A stretch of DNA of 64,000 bases, taken from NCBI GenBank assembly GCA_963722905.1, contig CAVROT010000001.1, positions 186,001 to 250,000 on the forward strand. Reading direction: 5' to 3'. Shown piece by piece: positions 27,236-36,000 of the stretch. The notes below the pieces were generated by a model. It was not told the DNA's origin. It searched no databases and saw only the letters and a list, made by a program, of their open reading frames with translations. Each line of letters starts with the position of its first letter. Positions within the stretch are counted from its first letter, which is position 1. Both the position numbers and the translations under genes were made by a program. The DNA is from CAVROT01 sp963722905. Its GTDB lineage: Bacteria; Pseudomonadota; Alphaproteobacteria; Rhodobacterales; Rhodobacteraceae.

Positions 27236-28024
27236 TCAGATGTCGAAGGTGGCCAGCACCGGCGCGTGGTCGGACGGCTGGTCCCAACCGCGCACGTGCC
27301 GCAGCACGCGCGAGTTGTGATGCGCGCCCATGAGATCCGGCGTCGCCCAGACATGGTCCAGCCGGCGCCCCTTGTCGGCCGCATCCCAGTCCTTCGCGCG
27401 GTAGGACCACCACGAATAGAGCAGCCCCTCGGGGATGTCGGCGCGGGTGACGTCGACCCATCCGCCGGCCGCCTGCGCGGCCGCCAGATGGTCGACCTCG
27501 ACGGGCGTGTGACTGACGATCTTCAGAAGCTGGCGGTGGTTCCACACGTCGTCGGGCCGCGGCGCGATGTTGAGGTCGCCCACCAGGATGGCCCGCTCGG
27601 GCCGGTTCGCGCGAAAATCGGCCGCCATGTCGGTGAGGTAGTCCAGCTTCTGCCCGAATTTCGGGTTCGCCGTGCGGTCCGGGACGTCTCCGCCGGCGGG
27701 GACATAGTAGTTGTGGACGGTCACGCCGTTCTCCAGCCGCGCGGCGACGTGGCGGGCATGGCCCATGGCGGCGTGGTCGTGCGCGCCCGCGTCCTCCAGC
27801 GGACGGCGCGACAGGATCGCCACGCCGTTGTAGCCCTTGTCGCCCCGCGCGACCATGTGGGGATAGCCCAGCGCGGAGAACTCCGCCGTGGGGATCTTCT
27901 CGACCGGGGACTTGCACTCCTGCAGGCACAGGACGTCCGGCGCCGCTTCCCGCAGCAGGCGCAGGACGAGGCCCTCGCGCAGGCGGACCGAGTTGATGTT
28001 CCAGGTGGCGACGGTCAGGGGCAT
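27236..28024 (-). CDS. xth: Exodeoxyribonuclease III
   Basis: It is an AP endonuclease and 3' phosphodiesterase of base-excision repair. The 262 residues contain ATWNINSVRLR at 6-16, Glu36 in LQECKSP, the GDLNIAPRPDDVW loop and the C-terminal SDHAPVLATFDI with catalytic Asp252 and His253. All active-site residues of the exonuclease III/APE1 fold are present. It is monocistronic, divergent from the BNR-repeat gene, and ends 66 bp before the YbbN-like gene start. Confidence 0.94.
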   Translation of the reverse strand: MPLTVATWNINSVRLREGLVLRLLREAAPDVLCLQECKSPVEKIPTAEFSALGYPHMVARGDKGYNGVAILSRRPLEDAGAHDHAAMGHARHVAARLENGVTVHNYYVPAGGDVPDRTANPKFGQKLDYLTDMAADFRANRPERAILVGDLNIAPRPDDVWNHRQLLKIVSHTPVEVDHLAAAQAAGGWVDVTRADIPEGLLYSWWSYRAKDWDAADKGRRLDHVWATPDLMGAHHNSRVLRHVRGWDQPSDHAPVLATFDI

Positions 28025-28144
28025 GGGATCTCCGCTTCGAGAGGAGCGACCCTAGTGGTGCCGTCCAGGAACCGCCAGCGCATGACGCAAGGTCGCGGGA
28101 GGCCTATGATGGCGTGCGACTCACCACGGCCGGAGGTCCAGGAG

Positions 28145-29317
28145 ATGGACGAGGATCCGCTCACCGTTCTCGTCGGCACGACCAAGGGCGGCTTCCTGCT
28201 GCACGGACGGCGCGGCGCGGCCCGGTGGGACGTGACCGGCCCCTTCTGCGACGGATGGACGATCAACCACATGATCGGCGATCCCGCGACCGGGGCGATC
28301 TGGGCCGGCGGCGGCGGAGAGTGGTCTGGCGCCGGTATCTGGCGGTCCGCCGACGGTGGCGCGACGTGGACGCTGGCGCGTCTGACCCGCGGCACCATGG
28401 ACGACTGGGCGGCCAGCGATCCGGGGTTCGCCGCCGCAATCGGGTGGACGGACACACCGCTGCCCTACGGGGATGCGTTTTCGCAGATTTGGTCGCTGGG
28501 GCGGGCGCGCGGCGCGCTCTATGCCGGGTCCAAGCCGGCGGGCCTGCTGCGCAGCGACGATGACGGCGCGACATGGGAACAGGTTCGCGGCCTGACCGAT
28601 CACCCGTCGGCATCCGACTGGAACGGCGGCGCGGCAGGTCTGGTGCTGCATACGATCGTGCCGCATCCGGACGATGAGCGAAGGATGTGGGTCGGCATCT
28701 CGGCCGCTGGCGTCTTCGCGACCGAGGACGGCGGCGTCACCTGGGACCGGCGCAACCGGCTGTCGAACGCCGCCGCGTGCGGCCATCACGACCACCCGGC
28801 CGCGCCCCGTGACGGAGAGACGGGCCATTGCGTCCACAACATGGTGCGGGCGGCGGGGGCCGACGATCTGCTCTACCAGCAGAACCACCACGGCGTCTGG
28901 CGCTCGGCCGATGGCGGGCGGTCCTGGGCCGACATCACCGCCGGACTGCCGTCGACCTTCGGCTTTCCGATCCACGTCCACCCGACCGATCCGCAGACGA
29001 TCTGGACCATACCGCTCAACGGCGACGGTGCCGGGCGCTATCCGCCGGGCGCCGCCGCCGCGGTTTGGCGGTCCCGCGACGGCGGCCGGACATGGAGCGA
29101 CCACCGTGCCGGCCTGCCGCAGCGGGGGTGCTACTTCACCGTGCTGCGTCAGGCCATGGCGGGCGACGCGCGGAACCCGGCGGGCGTCTACTTCGGCACC
29201 AACTCAGGCTCGGTCTTCGCCAGCAACGACGCCGGCGAAGACTGGACCGAGATCGCGCGCCACCTGCCCACGGTCCTGTCGGTCGAGGTAATGGACGTTC
29301 ACGCCACCAGCCGGTAG
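28145..29317 (+). CDS. BNR/Asp-box beta-propeller protein
   Basis: The 390-residue product is a sialidase-like propeller with no signal peptide. Asp-boxes (S-x-D-x-G-x-x-W) recur: SADGGATW, SDDDGATW, TEDGGVTW, SADGGRSW, SRDGGRTW and SNDAGEDW. The opening LTVLVGTTKGGFLLHG is shared with bacterial glycosyl-hydrolase-like BNR proteins of unknown activity. No sialidase catalytic arginine triad was recognised, so I would not call it a sialidase. GGAGG eight bases before the ATG sets the start. The last 19 bases overlap the end of the response regulator gene on the other strand. Confidence 0.8.
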   Translation: MDEDPLTVLVGTTKGGFLLHGRRGAARWDVTGPFCDGWTINHMIGDPATGAIWAGGGGEWSGAGIWRSADGGATWTLARLTRGTMDDWAASDPGFAAAIGWTDTPLPYGDAFSQIWSLGRARGALYAGSKPAGLLRSDDDGATWEQVRGLTDHPSASDWNGGAAGLVLHTIVPHPDDERRMWVGISAAGVFATEDGGVTWDRRNRLSNAAACGHHDHPAAPRDGETGHCVHNMVRAAGADDLLYQQNHHGVWRSADGGRSWADITAGLPSTFGFPIHVHPTDPQTIWTIPLNGDGAGRYPPGAAAAVWRSRDGGRTWSDHRAGLPQRGCYFTVLRQAMAGDARNPAGVYFGTNSGSVFASNDAGEDWTEIARHLPTVLSVEVMDVHATSR

Positions 29318-29985
29318 CCGCCGCTTTCGGTAACAAGCAGCCGCGCATGGCTGGGATCGGGCTCGATCTTCTGGCGCAGACGGTAGATGTGGGTCTCCAG
29401 CGTGTGCGTCGTGACGCCCGCGTTGTAGCCCCAGACCTCGTGCAGCAGCACGTCGCGCGCCACCACGCCGTCGGGTGCGCGGTAGAGGAACTTGAGGATG
29501 TTCGTCTCCTTCTCGGTCAGCCGGATCTTCTTCTCGGCCTCGTCGACCAGCATCTTCTGCGCCGGCCGGAAGGAATACGGCCCCAGCTGGAACACCGCGT
29601 CCTCGGACTGTTCGTGCTGGCGCAGCTGCGCGCGGATGCGGGCCAGCAGGACGGGGAACTTGAAGGGCTTGGTGATGTAGTCGTTGGCGCCCGCGTCGAG
29701 GCCGAGGATCGTGTCGGAGTCGGTGTCGTGACCCGTCAGCATCAGCACCGGGCATTTCACCTCCTGCTTGCGCATCCGGCGGCAGAGCTCGCGCCCGTCG
29801 GTGTCGGGCAGGCCCACGTCGAGGATGACGAGATCGAAGAGCTGCGCGCGGGCCTTCTCCATCGCCTCGGCGCCGTCGCCGGCCTCGAACACGTCGAAAT
29901 CCTCGGTCGACAGCAGCTGTTCGCCCAGCGCCTCGCGCAGGTCCTCGTCGTCGTCCACCAGCAGTATCTTCTTCAGAACGGCCAT
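29299..29985 (-). CDS. OmpR-family response regulator (CenR-like)
   Basis: This is a two-component transcription regulator of 228 residues. The receiver has acidic Asp11-12, phosphoacceptor Asp56 in VILDVGLPDTDG and Lys106 in YITKPFKFPVLLARI. The winged-helix output (about 130-228) includes KKIRLTEKETNILKFLYRA and HTLETHIYRLRQKIEP. The sequence resembles the essential alphaproteobacterial envelope regulator CenR, from memory only. No histidine kinase is adjacent. It is divergent from ribA across 140 bp that holds a strong dyad. Confidence 0.9.
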   Translation of the reverse strand: MAVLKKILLVDDDEDLREALGEQLLSTEDFDVFEAGDGAEAMEKARAQLFDLVILDVGLPDTDGRELCRRMRKQEVKCPVLMLTGHDTDSDTILGLDAGANDYITKPFKFPVLLARIRAQLRQHEQSEDAVFQLGPYSFRPAQKMLVDEAEKKIRLTEKETNILKFLYRAPDGVVARDVLLHEVWGYNAGVTTHTLETHIYRLRQKIEPDPSHARLLVTESGGYRLVA

Positions 29986-30046
29986 TGCATGTTCCTCTCG
30001 AACGGTTCGCACGGATCTGTGAAGCACTCACGGTCCGGACAACCAT

Positions 30047-30077
30047 TGCGACACCCGCGTCACGCGGACGTGTCGCA
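30047..30077 (+). promoter_or_regulatory. 14-bp compound inverted repeat between regulator and ribA
   Basis: TGCGACAC (30047-30054) pairs with GTGTCGCA (30070-30077), and inside it CCGCGT (30055-30060) pairs with ACGCGG (30062-30067). This leaves one central base and a two-base bulge. The dyad lies 48 bases before the ribA ATG and 61 bases before the regulator ATG. It could be an operator shared by both genes or an RNA hairpin in the ribA leader. It does not match the FMN riboswitch core that I can recognise. Confidence 0.45.
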
Positions 30078-30125
30078 GGGGCGGGTATTGTTTCACTTTC
30101 TCCCGCGACGGACTTAGGGGAACGC

Positions 30126-31190
30126 ATGACCGAAGCCCCCCTTGCCCCTACCGCGCCCGAGATGGCGGCCCGCGCCCGGTCCGACCTGGCGATGGGTTTG
30201 CCCGTGGTGCTGGACGGCGCGGACGGCCCGGTGCTGGCATTGGCGGCCGAGGGCGCGGGGGCCGCGCGGCTCGACGCGCTGACGCGGGGCGGGCAGGCGC
30301 AGCTGGCCGTGACCCTGCGCCGCGCCGAGACGCTGAAAATCCGCGCCTATGACGGCGACCTCGCCCGCATCGCGCTGGCGGCGGGGACGCCGGCGCGGGA
30401 CGTCGCGGCGATAGCGGACCCGGCACGCGACCTTGGCGCGCCGCTGCGGGGGCCGTTCGCGGCGGTGCGGGGCGGCGACGCGGGGCCGGCGCGGCTGGCG
30501 CTGGCGCTGCTGCGGCCCACGGGGCGGCTGCCGGCGGCGGTGCTGGCCCCGGTGGACGCGGCGCCCGCGGGGCTGACCCGCGTCGCCGCCCGGCCCGGCC
30601 CGGCCGACCTGCGCCATGTCGTGTCGGCCGGCCTGCCGATGGCGCTGGCCCCGCACGGGCGGCTGCACGTGTTCCGCCCCGGCGACGGCGGCCCCGAGCA
30701 TACCGTTGTCGAGGTGGGCACCGTCGACCGCACCGCCCCGGTGCTTGCACGGCTGCACAGCGCCTGCTTCACCGGCGACGTTCTGGGATCGCTGAAATGC
30801 GACTGCGGCGCGCAGCTGTCCGGCGCACTGCACCAGATGGCGGCGGCGGGGGGCGGCATCCTGCTCTACCTGCAGCAGGAGGGGCGGGGCATCGGTCTGG
30901 CCAACAAGATGCGGGCCTACGCGCTGCAGGACCAGGGGTTCGACACCGTGGACGCGAACCACCGGCTGGGCTTCGAGGACGACGAGCGCGATTTCGCCCC
31001 CGCCGCCGCGATGCTGCGTCACCTGGGCATCGGCGCGGTGCGGCTGCTGACCAACAACCCGCGCAAGGTCGAGGCACTGCGCGGCCACGGCATCGACGTG
31101 GCCGAGAGGGTGCCGCTGTGGGTGGGCGAGACGCCGCTGAACGCCGCCTACCTTTCGGCCAAGGCGGGCCGGTCGGGGCACCTGAAGTGA
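30126..31190 (+). CDS. ribA: GTP cyclohydrolase II (riboflavin synthesis)
   Basis: It opens GTP to the pyrimidine that starts riboflavin synthesis. The 354 residues have an N-terminal part of about 150 residues that looks like a degenerate DHBP-synthase relative (LAVTLRRAETLKIRAYDGD). The C-terminal cyclohydrolase II domain is complete. Zinc ligands Cys214, Cys225 and Cys227 lie in HSACFTGDVLGSLKCDCG, and LQQEGRGIGLANK and RLLTNNPRK carry GTP-binding and catalytic residues. The N-terminal part lacks the DHBP synthase active site, so ribB must be elsewhere. The final 23 bases recur downstream as a direct repeat. Confidence 0.93.
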   Translation: MTEAPLAPTAPEMAARARSDLAMGLPVVLDGADGPVLALAAEGAGAARLDALTRGGQAQLAVTLRRAETLKIRAYDGDLARIALAAGTPARDVAAIADPARDLGAPLRGPFAAVRGGDAGPARLALALLRPTGRLPAAVLAPVDAAPAGLTRVAARPGPADLRHVVSAGLPMALAPHGRLHVFRPGDGGPEHTVVEVGTVDRTAPVLARLHSACFTGDVLGSLKCDCGAQLSGALHQMAAAGGGILLYLQQEGRGIGLANKMRAYALQDQGFDTVDANHRLGFEDDERDFAPAAAMLRHLGIGAVRLLTNNPRKVEALRGHGIDVAERVPLWVGETPLNAAYLSAKAGRSGHLK

Positions 31191-31380
31191 GCCCGCCGCC
31201 AACCCCGTGCTGCCCGCGGCCGCCGTCGGAGCGCAGATCGATGCCGCCCGTCTCGTGGCCGCTGGCCGGTCGGGGCACCTGAAGTGCGCTTGTCGTCGAC
31301 CCTTCAAGGCTTACGGGCCACGGTGGGAGCGCGGGCCGATGCCGCTCGTCCCGCGGCAGCGGGCCGGTCGGAGGGGTCAG
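31167..31380 (+). repeat. Degenerate direct repeats of the ribA 3' end
   Basis: GGCCGGTCGGGGCACCTGAAGTG occupies 31167-31189 at the ribA stop and recurs exactly at 31264-31286. A third partial form, GGGCCGGTCGGAGGGGTCAG, ends at 31380. Between copies 2 and 3 the flanks are also similar: GGAGCGCAGATCGATGCCGC near 31227 versus GGAGCGCGGGCCGATGCCGC near 31326. So units of about 95-100 bp appear to have duplicated and diverged. The stop codon is lost in copy 2 (AAGTGC). Confidence 0.75.
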
Positions 31381-31391
31381 AAGAAAGCCTG

Positions 31392-31913
31392 GTGCTGACC
31401 CCGCGCGGTCTGCTGGCCTGGGGGCGTCGGCTGCCCTGCACGGTGGGGCGGGGCGGCGTGACGACCGCCAAGGCCGAGGGCGACGGCGCCACCCCCGCCG
31501 GTATCCACCGCGTCGCGGCGCTGCTGTGGCGGCCCGACCGGATGGCGCGGCCGGCCCCCTGGGCGCGGCCGATCCGGCCCGGCGACCTGTGGTCGGACGA
31601 TCCCGCCGACCCGGCCTACAACACCGCCATGTATGCGCCGCACGGGTTCGGGCACGAGGCGTTACGGCGCGCCGATCCCCTTTACGACCTGGTGCTGGTG
31701 CTGGACTGGAATTCTCGGCCGCCGGTGCCGGGTCGCGGGTCTGCGATTTTCGTGCATCGCTGGCGGCGTCCCGGCGCGCCGACCGAGGGCTGCATCGCGC
31801 TGCCCCCCGCCGCCCTGCGCTGGCTGGCCCCCCGCGTCCGCCCCGGCACGCGCGTCATCGTCCCTGCAGCGCTGGCCCGGGACCCGAATGGCATTTACCC
31901 GCCCACGGCCTGA
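31392..31913 (+). CDS. YkuD-type L,D-transpeptidase family protein
   Basis: This is a second YkuD-fold protein, about 173 residues from the GTG at 31392. It contains RRLPCTVGRGGVTTAKAEGD, DGATPAGIHRV and DLWSDDPADPAYN, and the catalytic motif FVHRWRRPGAPTEGCIAL with His and Cys in place. It has no obvious signal peptide. That is usual for this short subgroup (ErfK/YbiS-like DUF), and its role in peptidoglycan is unproven. The start is uncertain: an in-frame GTG at 31284 lies within the ribA-derived repeat. The frame has been brought close to ribA by those repeats. Confidence 0.82.
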   Translation: MLTPRGLLAWGRRLPCTVGRGGVTTAKAEGDGATPAGIHRVAALLWRPDRMARPAPWARPIRPGDLWSDDPADPAYNTAMYAPHGFGHEALRRADPLYDLVLVLDWNSRPPVPGRGSAIFVHRWRRPGAPTEGCIALPPAALRWLAPRVRPGTRVIVPAALARDPNGIYPPTA

Positions 31914-31979
31914 CACCGGGAACCCGCCTCTTGTCGCGGTGTTGAGCCCGCAACCGTAACGCCCCGAAAGGACCGTCCC

Positions 31980-32117
31980 ATGCTGCGTATCTCCGCTCTT
32001 CTCGTCGCCCTGCTGGGCCTTGCCGCCTGCGAAACCGTCCAGGGCGCCGGTCAGGACATCTCGGCTGGAGGCCAGGCGATCTCGGGAGCTTCCGAAGAGG
32101 TGCAGGAAGACCTCTAG
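31980..32117 (+). CDS. Entericidin-like small lipoprotein
   Basis: A 45-codon gene: MLRISALLVALLGLAAC, with lipidated Cys17, followed by ETVQGAGQDISAGGQAIS and an acidic tail. The pattern of a leader, LxAC, ETxxGxGxDI and a short amphipathic stretch is that of the entericidin A/B (EcnAB) family, outer-membrane-anchored peptides once proposed as a toxin-antidote pair. Only one member is here. AAAGGA precedes the ATG by about seven bases. It is common as a single gene in Rhodobacterales. Confidence 0.85.
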   Translation: MLRISALLVALLGLAACETVQGAGQDISAGGQAISGASEEVQEDL

Positions 32118-32421
32118 AACGCCAGACGTCCCGGGGCGGCCGGTCGTCCCCCGGGGCCGTTCCCGGTTTGGCCGTGCCGCGACGACGGCACGACGTTCGA
32201 TATTGGGGGGCGTGGCTGTCTGCATCTCGTGTGACGCATCGACAGATGCTGCCGATTTCCCGGTCTGGATGGTTCGTTCGGCGGACGCACAGGCTGCGAA
32301 CGGCACCGGGTTGTCCCGGTTCCGCAATGGCGCAAGAGGCGTCAAGGCGAAGGGTACCGATCCCCACGGATAGCTCCCTGGCCGGACGCGTCGCAGGCAA
32401 AGACCGAGGCGAGCGCGCCGC
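32118..32421. other. 304-bp gap with two small hairpins
   Basis: No gene is supported. Just after the entericidin stop there are G/C-rich complementary tracts (CCCGGGG near 32131 and CCCCGGG near 32151) and GTGCCG-N6-CGGCAC near 32175, which probably end the entericidin transcript. The rest shows no family-like frame. Confidence 0.45.
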
Positions 32422-33024
32422 CTATTTCTGGACAGCGGATGCCAGTTCGGGATGGATGATCCAGACCGGATCGTCGCCGCGTTCGGCGCCTGGCACAGCC
32501 AGCAGCGCGATGGCGCCGCGCTTGTTGGCCTTGTAGCGGCTCAGAAAGGCGTTCTCGTCAAGCGCTTCGGCGATGGACCACGCGAGGCGACCGTATTGGA
32601 GGGCAGCTGCGCCCGAGTCCTTGTAGCCGGCGGCATGGGCAAGGTCCCCCAGCGTCATGCCATGATCCCCTGCCTTGGCGTGGGCGCGCAGCATCTCCAT
32701 GTGCCGCGGCGCCACGCGCGCTGATTCGAGCACGCGTCGGAACTCCACGGTCGTCGGCACCGGCCCTTCGGACGTTTCGCGGCGCGACGCCTTCTCGCGC
32801 GCGGTTTCCTCGGCGACGGCGGCGATGGAGGCGTCCAGATCCCCCTTCAGCGTCTCCAAAGCTTCGTCGGTCGTGCTGCCCTGCGCCTCGGCCACTATGC
32901 CCGGCGGCCCGTCGCGGCGGAAGGCGCGGGCGGTGACGACCTTCTGCCCCTTCATCTGCATGGCCTTCAGCACGAACTGGCCGTGATCGTCGGTCTGCAC
33001 GGACGGCGGGGGAGGGGTCTTCAT
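32422..33024 (-). CDS. Uncharacterised protein coupled to valS
   Basis: I do not recognise a named family for this 200-residue product. The N-terminal half is charged: VLKAMQMKGQKVVTARAFRR, then a Glu/Lys-rich helix to about residue 85. The C-terminal half has MTLGDLAHAAGYKDSGAAAL followed by QYGRLAWSIAEALD. This recalls a small helical module (GYK...N-x-x-YG-x-LA) seen in some HNH and restriction-related proteins. That similarity is from memory. The ATG at 33024 overlaps the valS stop (ATGA), so it is translated from the valS message. No signal peptide or membrane segment. Confidence 0.75.
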   Translation of the reverse strand: MKTPPPPSVQTDDHGQFVLKAMQMKGQKVVTARAFRRDGPPGIVAEAQGSTTDEALETLKGDLDASIAAVAEETAREKASRRETSEGPVPTTVEFRRVLESARVAPRHMEMLRAHAKAGDHGMTLGDLAHAAGYKDSGAAALQYGRLAWSIAEALDENAFLSRYKANKRGAIALLAVPGAERGDDPVWIIHPELASAVQK

Positions 33025-36000
33025 GGCGTCATCTCCGCAAGTCGGGCAAGGGCGGCGGCCAGCTTGGCCCGCTCCTCGGATTTTTGGGATGCCAGCGCGC
33101 GCGTCTCGTCGATCACGTCGTCGGGGGCGCTGGCGATGAACCTGTCATTGGCCAAACGGCCGTTCAGGCTGGAGAGTTCCTTGTCGAGCTTTAGCAAGGC
33201 CTTGTCCAGCCTTGCCTTTTCGGCAGCCACGTCGATCAGCCCCGCAAGCGGCAGCGCGAAGGTCCCGCCCTGCACCGGCAGCGTGACGGCGCCGCGCGGG
33301 ATGGCGTCCACCACGGCGAGCGTCTCCAGCCGCGCCAGACGCATGACCAGCGCCTCGTGACGGCGCCACGCCGCCCGCCCTGCGTCGTCGAGATCGAGCA
33401 GCAGCAGCGGCACCTTCAGCGCGGCCGGCACGCCCATCTCGCCGCGCGCCGACCGGATCGCCTCGATCAGCGCGATGACCCAGGACACCTCCTCGTCGGC
33501 GGCCGGGTCGGCCAGGTCCTCGGCCGTATAGTCCGGCCACCGCGCCAGCATCAGGGGCGTGGAATGGCCGGTCTCCTTCCAGAGCGCCTCGGTCACGAAG
33601 GGCATGATCGGGTGCAGCAGGATCACGCACTGTGCCAGCACCCAGGCCATCGTGGCACGCGTCTCGGCGGCGTCGTCGCCGTCGAAGAGCGGTTTGGCCA
33701 TCTCAAGGTACCAGTCGCAGACCCGCCCCCAGACGAAGGCGTAGAGGGCGTTCGCCGCCGCGTCGAAGCGGTAGGCGGCCAGCGCCGCGTCCACCTCCGC
33801 AAGCACGCGGGCGGTCTCGCCCACGATCCAGCGATTGACCGGGTTGGCCGGCGCGCCGGGCCGGGGCGGCGCGTCACAGGTCAGCGCATCGTTCATCTCG
33901 GCGAAGCGGAAGGCGTTCCAGAGTTTCGTGCCGAAGTTGCGATAGCCCTCCACCCGCGCCGGAGACAGTTTCAGGTCGCGGCCCATCGCCGCCATCGAGG
34001 TGAGGGTGAAGCGCAGCGCGTCGGCGCCGTATTCGTCGATCAGTTCGAGCGGGTCGATGACGTTGCCCAGCGACTTGGACATCTTCTTGCCCTTCTCGTC
34101 GCGGACGAGGGCATGGACGTAGACGGTGTCGAACGGGCTCTTGCCGGTGGTGGCGTGGCTCATCATCATCATCCGGGCGACCCAGAAGAAGATGATGTCG
34201 AACCCGGTGACGAGCGTGCTGGTCGGAAAGTATCTCTGGAGCTCCGGCGTGTCCTCGGGCCAGCCCAGCGTGCCCTGCGGCCAGAGACCGGACGAGAACC
34301 AGGTGTCTAGGACGTCGGGGTCGCGCCAGATCGGATAACGTAAGGAGGTACCAAATTTGCCAATAGACGCTTCCGTTGGATCCTTAGGTTTCGTGTCAAA
34401 GACGACAACATCCACGTCAGTTACCTCAGGAGAATGCTGTTGCGCGTCCTTTAATGCATACATCGAGGCCAATTTGGCGGCTTCTTCAGGTGTTTCTGCA
34501 CAAAATGATGGGTCGGTCTGTGCTAACCTCCATTTGCGCAATTGAGCTTTTGAAAGCCCAGCAATCGCCTGCATGGAGATCACTCTTTTGCCCCACCAGA
34601 CCGGCACCCGGTGGCCCCACCACAGTTGCCGGGAGATGCACCAGGGCTCGATGTTCTCCAGCCAGTTGAAGTAGACCTTCTCGTGCTGCTCGGGGAGGAT
34701 CCGCACCTCGCCGGAGCGCACCGCGTCGATGGCGGGCTGGACGATGCGCGCGGTGTCCACGAACCACTGGTCGGTCAGCATCGGCTCGATCACGACCTTG
34801 GAGCGGTCGCCCATGGGCTGGGTGATCGTCTTGGGCTCCACCAGCGGCACGAGCGCGCGTTCCTCGCCGCCCTCCTCGGGTGCTGTGGGGGCCTTGGGCT
34901 TGCCCAGCCGCGGGTCGGTGGCGGGGACCATGACGGCCAGCCCCTCGGCCGTGACGTCCGCGACGATCCGCGCGCGGGCCTCCAGGCGGTCAAGCCCGCG
35001 ATAGGCGTCGGGGACGAGGTTGACCTCGGTCACGTCGGGCGCCGCCCCCGCACCGTCGTCCTCGGGCCCGACCCGAGGACCTCCTGCCGCCGCCCCGCCG
35101 TCGTCCTCGGGCCCGACCCGAGGACCTCCCGCCGCCCCCGTGCCGTCATCCTCGGGCTCGACCCGGGGATCTCCTGCGGCCAGAAGATCCTCGGGTCGAG
35201 CCAGAGGATGACGGTGCCGCTGCGGCTGTGGCGGTATGAGATCCTCGGGTCGGGCCCGAGGATGATGGCGGGGCGGCCGCGGCCTGTGCTCCGGCCCCCG
35301 CCGCGCCCTCGCCGGCCAGGCCGTCGGGGGCGGTGGGGGGCGTGGCGGTCAGGCGGGCGGCCGTGGCGGCGGCCAGTTCGCCCGCGCGCGCGGCGCTCTC
35401 GGCGTAGGGGAGGCCGTCGGCGCGCATCGCGGCCTTCGTGTCCATCAGCATGTAGAGCGGGATGCCGTTCCGCCGGGCGACCGCATAGTCGTTGAAATCA
35501 TGCGCGCCAGTGATCTTGACCGCGCCCGAGCCGAACGCGGGGTCCGGGTATTCGTCGGAGATGATCGGGATCAGACGACGCCGCTCCTTGGGTCCGACAG
35601 GGATTTCGCACAGTTGCCCGACGATGGCGGCATATCGTTCGTCAGTCGGGTGGACCGCGACGGCGCCGTCGCCCAGCATCGTCTCGGGGCGGGTGGTGGC
35701 GATCGAGATGTAGTTGCGGACCTCGCGCAAGATCTCGGTGCCGTCCTCGTCGCGCTCGACATGTTCGTAGGTCGCGCCGTCGGCCAGCGTGTACTTGAAG
35801 TGCCACATGTGGCCAGCGACGTCGACGTTCTCGACCTCCAGATCGCTGATCGCGGTCTCGAAGTGCGGATCCCAGTTCACCAGCCGCTTGCCGCGGTAGA
35901 CGATGCCCTTGTCGTAGAAGTCCACGAAGGTCTTGGCGACGGCGGAGGGAAAGCCCGCGTCGCTGCCCTGCTCGCCCATGGTGAAGGCAGTACGCGACCA

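Noticed and set aside
28145..29317. Secreted sialidase
   Set aside because: Asp-boxes alone define only the propeller; no signal peptide and no recognised arginine triad.
30047..30077. FMN riboswitch before ribA
   Set aside because: The conserved FMN aptamer core is absent and the interval is too short.
35050..35281. CRISPR array
   Set aside because: Units are palindromic, occur in both orientations, have no regular unique spacers and lie inside a gene; no cas genes are present.
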